Origin: an uncultured Methylophilaceae bacterium
GTDB lineage: Bacteria; Pseudomonadota; Gammaproteobacteria; Burkholderiales; Methylophilaceae
DNA length: 64,000 bases
Assembly (NCBI GenBank): GCA_913009235.1
Contig: CAJVXS010000003.1
Location: 1-64,000, forward strand
Direction of reading: 5' to 3'
Both the position numbers and the translations under genes were made by a program. A model generated the notes under the pieces. The model ran no database searches, was not told where the DNA came from, and saw only the letters and a list, made by a program, of their open reading frames with translations. Shown in pieces: positions 9,487-18,885 of this stretch (the stretch's first letter is position 1; the number at the start of each line of letters is the position of its first letter).

Positions 9487-9879
9487 CTAGCGTTTAGAGA
9501 ACTGCTTACGGCGACGCGCTTTGCGGAAGCCAACTTTCTTACGCTCTACCTCACGTGCATCACGTGTCACATAGCCTGCTTTTGATAAGTCAGGCTTCAA
9601 CGCAGCATCAAAGTCAATCAATGCACGTGTAATACCATGACGAACAGCACCTGCCTGACCAGATTCACCACCACCGATAACGTTGATTTTAATATCAAAG
9701 CTTTCCATGTTTTCAGTCAACTCAAGTGGCTGGCGCAAAATCATACGTGATGTTTCACGTGAGAAATACTCATCAACTGGCTTATCATTAACAATGATAT
9801 TGCCTTTACCTGATTTTAAGAAAACGCGCGCTACTGAGCTTTTGCGACGTCCTGTACCGTAATTATATTTACCAATCAT
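9487..9879 (-). CDS. rpsI: 30S ribosomal protein S9
   Basis: Small-subunit protein whose C-terminal basic tail reaches the P-site tRNA. The 130-residue protein has the full family pattern: [15 protein letters not shown] at the start, [15 protein letters not shown] in the middle, and the tail ending [12 protein letters not shown]. It lies 11 bases after rplM in the standard rplM-rpsI operon. Its coding sequence holds a parS-like site with two mismatches at 9751-9766. Confidence 0.98.
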   Translation of the reverse strand: MIGKYNYGTGRRKSSVARVFLKSGKGNIIVNDKPVDEYFSRETSRMILRQPLELTENMESFDIKINVIGGGESGQAGAVRHGITRALIDFDAALKPDLSKAGYVTRDAREVERKKVGFRKARRRKQFSKR

Positions 9880-9890
9880 CTTCTTTTACC

Positions 9891-10319
9891 TTAGAGAGTC
9901 AATGCTTGCGGTTGTTGTGCAGCATGGTCATGCTGATCGCCAGCATAAACTTTTAATTTTTTAATCATTGCATAGCCCAAAGGACCTTTTGGCAACATAC
10001 CTTTAACAGCTTTTTCCAATGCGCGGCCAGGAAAGCGGTCCTGCATTTTGCTAAATGTTGTTGTTGAAATCCCCCCAGGATAGCCTGAGTGAGTATGGTA
10101 TTCTTTATCAGTTGCTTTCTCACCTGTTACGCGTAACTTATCAGCATTAATCACTACGATATAGTCGCCTGTATCAACGTGAGGTGTGTAAATCGTTTTA
10201 TGTTTGCCGCGTAAACGATGTGCACATGCACTAGCTAAGCGACCTAAAACAAGATCAGATGCGTCAATCACAAACCAATCGCGCTTTACTTCATGTGTTT
10301 TTGCTGAGAACGTTTTCAT
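9891..10319 (-). CDS. rplM: 50S ribosomal protein L13
   Basis: Early-assembling large-subunit protein. The 142-residue sequence matches L13 throughout ([44 protein letters not shown]). It is the first gene of the rplM-rpsI operon, behind a near-consensus promoter with a 5' leader of roughly 40 bases. Confidence 0.98.
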   Translation of the reverse strand: MKTFSAKTHEVKRDWFVIDASDLVLGRLASACAHRLRGKHKTIYTPHVDTGDYIVVINADKLRVTGEKATDKEYHTHSGYPGGISTTTFSKMQDRFPGRALEKAVKGMLPKGPLGYAMIKKLKVYAGDQHDHAAQQPQALTL

Positions 10320-10364
10320 AATATTACTACCAACTTATATAGCTTATTAAAATCAAGAGGGCGG

Positions 10365-10393
10365 ATTATATGCTGTTGCCCGCATCTCGTCAA
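10365..10393 (-). promoter_or_regulatory. rplM-rpsI promoter
   Basis: On the minus strand: TTGACG (10388-10393), 17-base spacer, TATAAT (10365-10370), then the GC-rich discriminator ccgccctc. This is the closest match to a sigma70 consensus promoter in the window, and the discriminator fits negative control by ppGpp. Confidence 0.8.
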
Positions 10394-10433
10394 ACAAATT
10401 TGAACGCTAAATTGAATTAATCTTATCGCCAGC

Positions 10434-10460
10434 AATGTTAATCCCCGTAATCTTAACATT
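10434..10460. repeat. Inverted repeat between ubiA and the rplM promoter
   Basis: AATGTTAA and TTAACATT, 8 bp each, flank an 11-base centre. No U run follows on either strand, so it is a weak candidate for a terminator of ubiA and could be an operator. The rest of 10394-10607 holds nothing I recognise. Confidence 0.4.
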
Positions 10461-10607
10461 ATCTCGCACTTTCTGTCGCAATTCGTCAGTTAATACCGGT
10501 TAATCGCCAAGCCTAAATCCCCTTGCTTGATTTATTAGCTAAAGCTGGTTTGCTAACAAAAATAAACTAGCTTAGAATTTACACTCCCGGATAAAGGTGA
10601 ACACCTT

Positions 10608-11480
10608 TTATGGCATCAAGTACGCTGCTACCATACTTAATAACACAGTAAATCCTATCCAGTTATTAGCTAAAAAAGCCTTGAAGCAATTTGCTTTAAC
10701 GCGTGTCCTTATCATTTTATATTGCCGTACGGCCAAGCCAAGCACTACAACCAGCCCAACAAAGTAAATTGACCCAAACGCCATTAACTTACCCACATAA
10801 GCGAATATGCTCAACATGGCAATATAACAAACCATAATCGCGAGCACATCATATTCCCCAAAAAACAAAGCGGATGACTGAATGCCAATTTTCACATCAT
10901 CCTCACGATCAACCATCGCATATTCAGTATCATAGGCAATGACCCACAATATATTTGCCGCTAATAACAGCCACGCGATAAGCGGAATATGATTTTGAAT
11001 AGCCGCAAAAGCCATAGGAATACCAAAACCAAAGGCAACACCTAAATAAGCCTGTGGAATCGCTACAAATCGTTTTGTCAGTGGGTAAGTCGCCGCCACA
11101 AACAATGCGGCTACTGATAACAATACCGTTAATGTATTTAACAAGCAGACAAAACCAAAAGCAACCAAACTTAATCCCGATGCTAAAAGCAATGCCTCCT
11201 TAACACTCACTTCTCCACTGACAATTGGTCTTCGCTTCGTGCGTTCAACGTGCCCATCATAGTGGCGGTCTGCAATATCATTTATTACACATCCCGCGCT
11301 TCGCATTAAGACCACGCCAGCTATAAAGATACAAATTACTTGCCAATGTGGATGCCCACCACCAGCTACAATCAAGCCCCATAAGGTGGGCCACAACAGC
11401 AACAAAATTCCTTCAGGTTTATCTAAACGCATTAAACGTTCATACGCACTCAGCTTTTTAATTAATGTTGCTTTATTCAT
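10608..11480 (-). CDS. ubiA: 4-hydroxybenzoate octaprenyltransferase
   Basis: Inner-membrane prenyltransferase that attaches the polyprenyl tail to 4-hydroxybenzoate in ubiquinone synthesis. About eight membrane segments are visible, plus both Asp-rich motifs: NDIADRHYDGH and DREDDVKIGI. The ATG at 11480 follows AAGG by five bases and gives 290 residues, the E. coli length; the longer reading from GTG 11513 would overlap ubiC. It lies 10 bases after ubiC, which makes its substrate. Confidence 0.96.
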   Translation of the reverse strand: MNKATLIKKLSAYERLMRLDKPEGILLLLWPTLWGLIVAGGGHPHWQVICIFIAGVVLMRSAGCVINDIADRHYDGHVERTKRRPIVSGEVSVKEALLLASGLSLVAFGFVCLLNTLTVLLSVAALFVAATYPLTKRFVAIPQAYLGVAFGFGIPMAFAAIQNHIPLIAWLLLAANILWVIAYDTEYAMVDREDDVKIGIQSSALFFGEYDVLAIMVCYIAMLSIFAYVGKLMAFGSIYFVGLVVVLGLAVRQYKMIRTRVKANCFKAFLANNWIGFTVLLSMVAAYLMP

Positions 11481-11490
11481 TACAGCCTTA

Positions 11491-12051
11491 TTAATCACTT
11501 CCCCGTTTATCACTAAGGGCAGGCAAGAAAACTTCGGTGACTAAAATTTTAGCGGACTTTAAACTAAAAGTTGATCGTCTAGCCCATAAGTAAGTAGGGG
11601 CTTGCGGCAGGTGCACTACAGCTTTTCGATACAAGGCATGATGTTTCGATAGTTTTTTATAACTTAATAGTGTTCGCTTAACCCGTGGGTCACTAAATAG
11701 AATCTCGCCTAATGGCTTATTACCTAATTTCCCCAGTTTTGCCCACGCGCCACGCAAGCTACTATGTGGCAAAACGCTATGTGCATAAACGAGAGGCTGT
11801 TGCTTACATATAAGCAATACGTCGCGCACACTTACAGTAGCAGAGTGCTTACGTTTTAATACGGCGGCTTCATCGACAAATGGTTTAGCATCTTTTTGGG
11901 AAATTGTTTTTACATGAAAATCTACATGCCTAGATTTCAATCGGGCTGTTAATGAGCCTTCCTCCGCCAACCAGCTTCGACAGGCTGATGCTGAAAATGG
12001 TTTCCTTAACCAGTTAGATCGTAGTTTAATGTTATGTGACTTTATTCTCAC
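11491..12051 (-). CDS. ubiC: Chorismate pyruvate-lyase
   Basis: Converts chorismate to 4-hydroxybenzoate and pyruvate, the first step of ubiquinone synthesis. The 186-residue protein is divergent but keeps family landmarks: WLAEEGSLTARLK near the N-terminus, VYAHSVLPHSSLRG, LGNKPLGEILF, and the C-terminal WARRSTFSL followed by LVTEVFLPAL. The start is GTG without a recognisable ribosome site, and no better in-frame start is seen. It is followed 10 bases later by ubiA. Confidence 0.92.
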   Translation of the reverse strand: MRIKSHNIKLRSNWLRKPFSASACRSWLAEEGSLTARLKSRHVDFHVKTISQKDAKPFVDEAAVLKRKHSATVSVRDVLLICKQQPLVYAHSVLPHSSLRGAWAKLGKLGNKPLGEILFSDPRVKRTLLSYKKLSKHHALYRKAVVHLPQAPTYLWARRSTFSLKSAKILVTEVFLPALSDKRGSD

Positions 12052-12120
12052 AAGATAAATTATCGCATAACCACGTATGAATCGTGCTCAATGTTACCCA
12101 TCTAAATAAACCATGTTTAT

Positions 12121-14157
12121 TTAAACTTTGCCCAAGTCGACTCCATGTCGCCCCCAGCGCTGCAAGTGTTGATCCACGGCATCTGGATATTCTTTTAATA
12201 ACCCATCAGCAACTTCTTTTGCTTGTTGTAGCAAGCCTTCATCGCGCATTAAGTCGGCAACTTTCAACATTAGTGCGCCACTTTGTCGCGTGCCTAAGAA
12301 CTCACCTGGCCCACGCAGGTTCAAATCGGCTTGTGAGATCGCAAAGCCATCAGTGTTTTCATAAATCACCTTAAGCCGCGCACGCGCCATCTCAGACAGT
12401 TTATTTTGATACATCAAGATGCACGTGCTTTTTGCCGCGCCGCGACCCACTCTTCCGCGCAACTGATGCAACTGACTCAAGCCCATGCGCTCTGCGTGCT
12501 CAATCACCATTAAACTGGCATTCGGCACATCCACTCCCACTTCAATCACCGTAGTTGCCACCAGCAGTTGCGTTTCACCCGCAACGAAGGCTTGCATCAC
12601 CGCCTGCTTTTCAGCCGACTTCATCCGCCCATGCACCAAGCCAACACTTAAATCCAAGAAATTCTGTTGCAGGTTTTCAAAAATTTCAGTGGCCGTTTGT
12701 AATTGCAGCACTTCTGACTCTTCAATTAATGGACAAACCCAATAAGCTTGACTACCCGACTGGCAAGCTTCTCTCACCCGCTGCAAAATTTCCTCTCGGC
12801 GCCGATCTGATACCAGCTTGGTCACAACTGGTGTACGCCCTGGCGGCAGCTCATCAATCACTGAAACATCCAAATCAGCGTAATAACTCATGGAAAGCGT
12901 TCGCGGAATCGGCGTAGCCGTCATCATGAGCTGGTGTGGTTCTGGCGCGCCCTTTTGACGCAACGCCAACCGTTGCTGCACACCAAAGCGATGCTGCTCA
13001 TCAATAATCGCAAGACCTAACTTTTCAAACACCACCGCGTCTTGGAATAACGCATGCGTTCCAATAGCAAGCCGAGCTTTACCACTGGCGATATCACTTT
13101 GTGCTGTCTCTCGTTGATTTTTACTTTGACTACCTGTTACCCTTGCAATACCAATATTTAGAGGCGCCAACCACATTTCAAATTTTTGATAATGTTGTTC
13201 GGCTAAAATTTCGGTCGGCGCCATCAATGCCACTTGCCAACCCTGCTCAATGGCTTGCAAAGCTGCAATACAGGCAATAATGGTTTTTCCACTACCTACA
13301 TCCCCTTGTAGTAAACGTTGCATCGGATGTGGCTGACTGAGGTCATGACCAATTTCCTCACTCACCTTTATTTGCGATTTCGTTAACTCAAACGACAGAC
13401 GTTTTAATAGCTGCTTGACCAAGGTTTGTGAAGGCGCAATTTCAGGCGCATCAATACTCCGCCTTTTAGCATAATGTTTGCGCATCGACAGCTGCTGTGC
13501 CAATAGCTCATCATAGGACAGTCGGCGCCACTCAGCTGTTGCACGACTTTCTAATGCGACTAAATCGGCGTCTGGCTGCGGATAATGTAAGCGCTGAACG
13601 CTGTCAGAAAAACTGGGTAAATGTAACTTTTCATAAACAAATGGCGGCAAGGTTTCAACACACAGATCCATTTGCATCACCGTCTTAATCGCTTTACGAA
13701 TAGATGGCTGTGTTAATCCAGCAGTGGTGGGGTAAATCGGTGTTAATTGTTCACTCAGGGCGGTGTTATTACACGCTGCTTTACATTGCGGGTGCACCAT
13801 CTCATAACCAAAGTATCCATGCCGTATTTCACCATAAGCTCGTAGTTGATTGCCAACTTTTAATCCATCAATTTGACTGGGGTAGAAGTGCAAAAAACGC
13901 AACGTAAGCTGCCCACTTTCATCAGCCAAACGTGCGATTAATGCTTTACGCGGTTTATAGATGACCTCTGCATGCACAATCTCACCCTGCACTTGTACTG
14001 ATTCGCCTAAACGCAAATCACGTATCGCTACAATCCGCGTTTCATCAATATAGCGTAATGGCAAGTGCAACAACAAGTCTTGCGCATGGCGCACTGCCAG
14101 CTTTGCCAAGTTGGCAACTAGCGGCTTAGAAAATGATTTAATATCATTTAATTGCAT
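12121..14157 (-). CDS. recG: ATP-dependent DNA helicase RecG
   Basis: Branch-migrating helicase that remodels stalled forks and Holliday junctions. The 678-residue protein has an N-terminal wedge/OB region at about 1-160, then a superfamily 2 motor with Walker A GDVGSGKTIIA, the DEQH box in IIDEQHRFG and motif III TATPIPRT, and the later motif QLRGRVGRG. Length and motifs are complete. It lies downstream of ridA in the spoT block, a position close to the spoT-trmH-recG order of gammaproteobacteria. Confidence 0.97.
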   Translation of the reverse strand: MQLNDIKSFSKPLVANLAKLAVRHAQDLLLHLPLRYIDETRIVAIRDLRLGESVQVQGEIVHAEVIYKPRKALIARLADESGQLTLRFLHFYPSQIDGLKVGNQLRAYGEIRHGYFGYEMVHPQCKAACNNTALSEQLTPIYPTTAGLTQPSIRKAIKTVMQMDLCVETLPPFVYEKLHLPSFSDSVQRLHYPQPDADLVALESRATAEWRRLSYDELLAQQLSMRKHYAKRRSIDAPEIAPSQTLVKQLLKRLSFELTKSQIKVSEEIGHDLSQPHPMQRLLQGDVGSGKTIIACIAALQAIEQGWQVALMAPTEILAEQHYQKFEMWLAPLNIGIARVTGSQSKNQRETAQSDIASGKARLAIGTHALFQDAVVFEKLGLAIIDEQHRFGVQQRLALRQKGAPEPHQLMMTATPIPRTLSMSYYADLDVSVIDELPPGRTPVVTKLVSDRRREEILQRVREACQSGSQAYWVCPLIEESEVLQLQTATEIFENLQQNFLDLSVGLVHGRMKSAEKQAVMQAFVAGETQLLVATTVIEVGVDVPNASLMVIEHAERMGLSQLHQLRGRVGRGAAKSTCILMYQNKLSEMARARLKVIYENTDGFAISQADLNLRGPGEFLGTRQSGALMLKVADLMRDEGLLQQAKEVADGLLKEYPDAVDQHLQRWGRHGVDLGKV

Positions 14158-14225
14158 GATTAATATTGCATGGTGGTATGCATTAGTGTCGCTAACATTA
14201 TTGATAAATGTTGCTGGTAAAGCGC

Positions 14226-14609
14226 TTAATCCAACTCCATCACAGCATCCGCCTCAAGCAAAGCCCCTTTTGGCAACGATGCCACGCCAACTGCAGCGCG
14301 TGCAGGATAAGGCTCCGCGAAGTATTCAGCCATCACGCGACTAACTAAAGCGAAGTTAGCTAGGTCGATTAAATACACATTCAGCTTAACAATATCAGAC
14401 ATTGAACCACCCGCCGCTTTAGCCACTGCGGCTAGGCTCTCAAATACGCGGCGAACCTGTGGCTCTATGCCTTCTACTAACTCCATCCTCGCTGGGTCTA
14501 AACCAATTTGGCCTGAACAGTAAACAGTTTTACCCACTTTTACTGCCTGTGAATATGTGCCAATAGCGGCAGGTGCTTCGTGTGTTTGAATGATTGTTTT
14601 GTTTGCCAT
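14226..14609 (-). CDS. ridA: RidA family reactive intermediate deaminase
   Basis: Small cytoplasmic enzyme that hydrolyses reactive enamine/imine by-products of PLP enzymes. The 127-residue protein has the family signatures [20 protein letters not shown] at the start and [20 protein letters not shown] at the end, including the arginine that binds the substrate carboxylate. Homotrimeric in the family. It lies between spoT and recG on the same strand. Confidence 0.93.
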   Translation of the reverse strand: MANKTIIQTHEAPAAIGTYSQAVKVGKTVYCSGQIGLDPARMELVEGIEPQVRRVFESLAAVAKAAGGSMSDIVKLNVYLIDLANFALVSRVMAEYFAEPYPARAAVGVASLPKGALLEADAVMELD

Positions 14610-14676
14610 AATTTCCCTATTCCAATTTTCTAGCCATTTGAATCAAGAGCATCACCTATTAAGTAAGCCATGTCCA

Positions 14677-16884
14677 TTACACTTTTCCCCCACCTGTGAT
14701 ACGGCTAATACGCGCCACTTCTGGAATTTTCCGTAGACTACGAATGAGGCCGGCCAAATGCACGCGGTTATTCACCTGCACCGTAAAGTTAATCGTGGTA
14801 TGTTTGCTACCATCTGGCTCTTGCACCCTCACATCATCAATATTAGACCCTGCATTAGAAATACCCGCCGCCAATTTTGCAAGCATGCCGCGCTCATCGG
14901 CAACCATTAGCCGCAAGTTCACTTTAAATAAACGCTTATCATCTTTATCCCACTCTACATCTAACCATTTATCAGGGTCTAGTTTAAACTTACTAATCGC
15001 CGCACAATTATGCTCATGAACTACCAAGCCTTTATCTTTATCAATAAAGCCTAAAATAGGGTCCCCGGGAATTGGTCGACAACACTGTCCAAATTGCACT
15101 GCCATACCCTCTGTACCACGAATGGTAATTTTATCGAATGGCTTTTGATCCTTCGCCACCCCGACGTCATAGTCATGCACGCCAGCTAATAACTGATGCG
15201 CAACCATTAAGCCCACTCGCTTACCCAAGCCAATATCAGCCAAGATTTCAGCTTTAGCCTTGCCACCGTAATACCGCGTAACTTTTTCCCACTGGCTATC
15301 ACCTATCTTTGCAGGCTCTACATGCATGGCTCTTAATGCAACATTCAGCATTTGCTCACCTAAACGCGCAGAATCCGGCGCTTTCATTGACTTTAAGTAG
15401 TGTCGCAAATGTGAGCGCGCCTTACCTGTCACGACATAGCTCAACCATGCAGGGTTGGGTTTCGCTGTAGCTTCGGTGATAGCTTCTACATGGTCACCAT
15501 TTTTCATTTCAGTCCGTAGCGGTACTAGCTCATGGTTGACTTTCGCCGCAATGCAACAGCTACCCACGTCGGTATGCACTGCATAAGCAAAATCAACAGC
15601 CGTAGAGCCCCTAGGCAATGCCAAAATATTACCTTTTGGCGTAAAGACATAAACCTCATCAGGAAATAAATCCACCTTGAAGTGCTCTAGGAATTCATGA
15701 CTATCATCACTCTCAGTCTGAATCTCCACAAGACGCTGTAACCACTTATGCGTTTGTTGTTGCAGCTGTGTCAAATGAGTATCGGTTGTTTTATATAACC
15801 AATGGGCAGCAACACCCGCTTCTGCGATATTGTGCATCGCAACACTCCGTATTTGCACTTCAATTGGCATGCCAAATGGGCCGAACAGGGTCGTATGTAG
15901 CGACTGATATCCATTAACTTTAGGAATCGCAATGTGGTCTTTAAACTTGCCAGGTATCGGCTTATATAAGCTATGCAAGCTGCCTAAGGTCAAATAGCAC
16001 GCCGGCCCATCCTTCACCAACACGCGAAAACCATAAATATCACCAAGCTCCGATAATTTCAATCCCTTTGAAACCATCTTTTTATATATGCTATAAATCT
16101 GCTTTTCTCGCCCCACTATCTCTGCTTCTATTTCTACATCGGCTAACTTCTTTTTCATAGCACCGAGGGTTTTAGAGATAACTTCCTTACGATTTCCACG
16201 CGCCTTTTTAACCGCTTTAGTAAGCACTTTATAACGATTAGGGTAGATATGTTTAAAGCTTAAGTCTACAAGCTCTTGATAAATAGCATTCAGCCCTAAA
16301 CGGTTGGCAATAGGAGCATAAATATCGAGTGTTTCGTGTGAGATGCGCCTCTTCTTGGCGGGCGTCATCACACCTAACGTCTGCATATTGTGTAGGCGGT
16401 CCGCTAGCTTGATGAGAATCACGCGCACATCTTGACTCATCGCTAACAGCATTTTTCGCACGTTTTCTGCTTGTGTTTGTTCCGCCGTTCGTCGTTCGAC
16501 TTTGTCTAGCTTGGTCAGACCGTCGACCAAGCCAGCAACTTGCTGGCCAAACTGATCGCTTAATCCCGCCATCGTAATGCCAGTGTCTTCTACCACGTCA
16601 TGTAACAATGCAACCAATAAAGTAGGTACATCTAAATGTAATTTGGCTAGAATGCATGCAACGGCAACTGGATGCGTAATATAAGCTTCACCAGATTTTC
16701 GCACCTGCCCTTTGTGCGCGTTATCACTAAAACGATAAGCAGCCCAAACCTGCTCAATTTCATCTTGAGATAAATACGCTTTTAGTAAAGTGGTGAGTGG
16801 TGAGTTTTGGCTATCTGCAGGCAACCAAGGCAGCCCTGCAGCTAAATAGTGTTCCGCTGAAACTTTTTTTGCGGTTTTAGGCAT
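14677..16884 (-). CDS. spoT: Bifunctional (p)ppGpp synthetase/hydrolase SpoT
   Basis: Makes and degrades the stringent alarmone (p)ppGpp. Domain order in 735 residues: N-terminal HD hydrolase with an intact HDVVEDTG motif near residue 90; synthetase domain (GREKQIYSIYKKM, YGFRVLV, NGYQSLHT) at about 230-370; TGS domain (DEVYVFTPKGNILALPRGS) at about 410-470; zinc-finger-like region with CC; and a C-terminal ACT domain at about 660-735. The intact HD marks it as the hydrolase of the genome, unlike the relA copy at 41.5 kb. It follows rpoZ; a 16-base tandem duplication covers its start codon. Confidence 0.97.
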   Translation of the reverse strand: MPKTAKKVSAEHYLAAGLPWLPADSQNSPLTTLLKAYLSQDEIEQVWAAYRFSDNAHKGQVRKSGEAYITHPVAVACILAKLHLDVPTLLVALLHDVVEDTGITMAGLSDQFGQQVAGLVDGLTKLDKVERRTAEQTQAENVRKMLLAMSQDVRVILIKLADRLHNMQTLGVMTPAKKRRISHETLDIYAPIANRLGLNAIYQELVDLSFKHIYPNRYKVLTKAVKKARGNRKEVISKTLGAMKKKLADVEIEAEIVGREKQIYSIYKKMVSKGLKLSELGDIYGFRVLVKDGPACYLTLGSLHSLYKPIPGKFKDHIAIPKVNGYQSLHTTLFGPFGMPIEVQIRSVAMHNIAEAGVAAHWLYKTTDTHLTQLQQQTHKWLQRLVEIQTESDDSHEFLEHFKVDLFPDEVYVFTPKGNILALPRGSTAVDFAYAVHTDVGSCCIAAKVNHELVPLRTEMKNGDHVEAITEATAKPNPAWLSYVVTGKARSHLRHYLKSMKAPDSARLGEQMLNVALRAMHVEPAKIGDSQWEKVTRYYGGKAKAEILADIGLGKRVGLMVAHQLLAGVHDYDVGVAKDQKPFDKITIRGTEGMAVQFGQCCRPIPGDPILGFIDKDKGLVVHEHNCAAISKFKLDPDKWLDVEWDKDDKRLFKVNLRLMVADERGMLAKLAAGISNAGSNIDDVRVQEPDGSKHTTINFTVQVNNRVHLAGLIRSLRKIPEVARISRITGGGKV

Positions 16885-16907
16885 CGTACTTGATAGGCAT
16901 CGTACTT
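16878..16907 (-). repeat. Tandem duplication over the spoT start codon
   Basis: A 14-bp unit (16878-16891 and 16894-16907) is repeated with a 16-bp period, so two ATGs sit in identical surroundings. The downstream ATG begins spoT. The upstream one opens a seven-residue reading frame (MPIKYDA, 16877-16900) whose TAA lies just inside spoT in another frame. Neither ATG has a good Shine-Dalgarno, so translational coupling is possible. Confidence 0.7.
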
Positions 16908-16918
16908 AAATCAGTCGC

Positions 16919-17125
16919 CTAGTTTCCACCCAGCATTTCCAAGCCAACTTTGCCTGCCGCGACTTCACGTAACGCAATCACCGTTGGTTTATCACGTGCG
17001 CCTTGTTGACTCACCAAGGGGTCTGAGCCCTTTGAAATTTGACGTGCACGGTATGCCGCAACTAGTGTTAGTTGAAAGCGATTCGGAATGTTACTTAAAC
17101 AATCATCTACTGTAATACGTGCCAT
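16919..17125 (-). CDS. rpoZ: RNA polymerase omega subunit
   Basis: Small subunit that chaperones beta-prime and, in Proteobacteria, forms part of a ppGpp-binding site on RNA polymerase. The 68-residue protein matches omega ([20 protein letters not shown], then RQISKG and [15 protein letters not shown]). It sits between gmk and spoT, the conserved order in beta- and gammaproteobacteria. Confidence 0.96.
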   Translation of the reverse strand: MARITVDDCLSNIPNRFQLTLVAAYRARQISKGSDPLVSQQGARDKPTVIALREVAAGKVGLEMLGGN

Positions 17126-17141
17126 GGTGGATACCCTTTAA

Positions 17142-17750
17142 TTAAATCAGCTTTTGAAGCAACGTGCTGTGGCGCTGCAATTGACTATTTGTTTTAAGAC
17201 GTTGCGATTGAATAATCGCAATCAAATCTTGCAAAGCATTATCAAATTTATCATTAATTGTAACATAATCAAATGCAACCACGTGACGCATTTCCGCATT
17301 TGCCACAGCCATCCGCTTCGCAATCACCTCAGCACTATCTTGACCGCGGGTACTTAAGCGCTCTTCCAACGCGTCTAAAGAAGGTGGCAAGATAAAAATA
17401 CTAATGGCATCTGGGTAGAGTTTTTTCACTTGCTCAGCACCTTGCCAGTCAATCTCTAACACCACATCACTGCCTGCCGCCAAAGCAGCATTCACTTTCG
17501 ATTGCGATGTGCCATAGCGTGCACTGTGCACTAAAGCACTCTCAATAAAGTCGCCTGCTTCTAGCAACGCTAAAAAACGATCTTCTTTCACAAAATGGTA
17601 ATGCACGCCATTGTCTTCACCTGGTCGTTGTGCACGCGTCGTATGGGAAATAGAAAGCTTAATATGCTGATCTTTTTCCAGCAGGGCTTTGACTAAACTT
17701 GTTTTTCCCGCGCCTGATGCCGCAGTGATGATGAACAGATTTCCTTGCAT
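17142..17750 (-). CDS. gmk: Guanylate kinase
   Basis: Phosphorylates GMP to GDP with ATP. The P-loop ASGAGKTSLVKALL is at the N-terminus and the GMP-binding region (SHTTRAQRPGEDNGVHYHF) follows. Length (202 residues from the ATG) is normal. I chose ATG 17750, which follows AGG closely; an in-frame TTG four codons upstream (17762) is possible. First gene of the gmk-rpoZ-spoT run; its product pathway also supplies the ppGpp precursor. Confidence 0.96.
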   Translation of the reverse strand: MQGNLFIITAASGAGKTSLVKALLEKDQHIKLSISHTTRAQRPGEDNGVHYHFVKEDRFLALLEAGDFIESALVHSARYGTSQSKVNAALAAGSDVVLEIDWQGAEQVKKLYPDAISIFILPPSLDALEERLSTRGQDSAEVIAKRMAVANAEMRHVVAFDYVTINDKFDNALQDLIAIIQSQRLKTNSQLQRHSTLLQKLI

Positions 17751-17762
17751 AAGCCTGACCAA

Positions 17763-18147
17763 TAACCCAATTTCTATTAATGAGAAATTGTATCACTCTC
17801 CATGCACTATGCACACTTAAAAGCGATAACTGTAATCCAGGGTGAATCGTAAAGAAATTAGAAGGGCCCTCAACAAACACCAGGATGTCACTAAAACAAC
17901 TGATATCTTATTATGGACACTGGCGAAGCTGCAGCAGATGCCTTTCGGTGAAACAGCCGCAATTATCAACCCAACTACGCAGCAACCATCAGGTAAAAGT
18001 AATGTTGATGATTTTCAGGTAGCGATATTGAAAAGATACTGCAGAAATTCATGCGCATTGACTAGAAGCAAACAAAAAGCAGGAATTTAAAAGCACGGTC
18101 TTTCTGCATGTTTTATAATAAGTGTTTTTATCAAAAGCTTACCCTCT
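17763..18147. other. Gene-poor gap between gmk and rph
   Basis: A 385-base gap between divergent genes. It holds the probable gmk promoter and, on the plus strand, a TATAAT at 18114-18119 that probably serves rph but has no clear -35. A plus-strand GTG reading frame of 82 codons (17842-18090) has no ribosome site and no recognisable motif, so I do not call it a gene. yicC, often found near gmk and rph, is not here. Confidence 0.5.
17787..17814 (-). promoter_or_regulatory. Probable gmk-rpoZ-spoT promoter
   Basis: On the minus strand: extended -10 TGATACAAT (-10 at 17787-17792) with a -35-like GTGCAT at 17809-17814, 16 bases apart. About 35 bases separate it from the gmk start. No other promoter is evident for the block. 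Confidence 0.45.
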
Positions 18148-18885
18148 ATGTCAGCCATATCAAACCGCCCAAGCGGGCGTGAAAACAACCAGTTACGTCA
18201 TGTAGAAATCATTCGCCACTACACCAAACATGCAGAAGGTTCTGTGCTGGTGAAATTTGGCGATACGCATGTCCTGTGCACAGCCAGCGTTGAAGAAAGG
18301 ATCCCTGGATTCTTAAAAGGACAAGGTCAGGGCTGGGTAACCGCCGAGTATGGCATGCTACCCCGATCAACTGGAAGCCGCATGCAAAGGGAAGCCGCCA
18401 GAGGAAAGCAGTCTGGTCGCACGCAAGAAATTCAGCGCCTAATTGGCCGTAGTTTGCGTGCCGTAATTGATTTAAAAAAATTAGGCGAGCGCACCATCCA
18501 CTTTGATTGTGATGTCATTCAAGCAGATGGCGGCACACGGACGGCCAGCATCACGGGTGCATACGTAGCCATGCATGATGCCATTACTCACCTATTAGAA
18601 AGCAAGCTACTGGCAGAATCACCACTCACTCAGGCAGTCACGGCCATTTCGGTTGGTGTATACAAAGGCACTCCTGTTTTAGACTTAGACTATATTGAAG
18701 ACTCTAACTGCGATACCGACATGAACTTTGTCATGACCAGTAATGGTGGTTTTGTCGAAATTCAAGGCACGGCTGAAGGCGCGCCATTCAGTCGTAGCAC
18801 CATGAATGCGATGGCAGACTTGGCTGAACATGGCATTTCGCAACTCTTATCCATACAAAAGCAAGTGCTCGGGTTGTCAGTATAA
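18148..18885 (+). CDS. rph: Ribonuclease PH
   Basis: Phosphate-dependent 3'-5' exoribonuclease that trims tRNA 3' ends. The 245-residue protein matches the hexameric family throughout: [20 protein letters not shown], the [17 protein letters not shown] stretch, [19 protein letters not shown], and [12 protein letters not shown]. The stop overlaps the rdgB start by one base (TAATG), so the two are translationally coupled. Confidence 0.97.
   Translation: MSAISNRPSGRENNQLRHVEIIRHYTKHAEGSVLVKFGDTHVLCTASVEERIPGFLKGQGQGWVTAEYGMLPRSTGSRMQREAARGKQSGRTQEIQRLIGRSLRAVIDLKKLGERTIHFDCDVIQADGGTRTASITGAYVAMHDAITHLLESKLLAESPLTQAVTAISVGVYKGTPVLDLDYIEDSNCDTDMNFVMTSNGGFVEIQGTAEGAPFSRSTMNAMADLAEHGISQLLSIQKQVLGLSV

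Noticed and set aside
17842-18090. 82-codon plus-strand frame between gmk and rph
   Set aside because: GTG start without a ribosome site, no recognisable motif and a low-information composition. Treated as a chance frame in a promoter gap.
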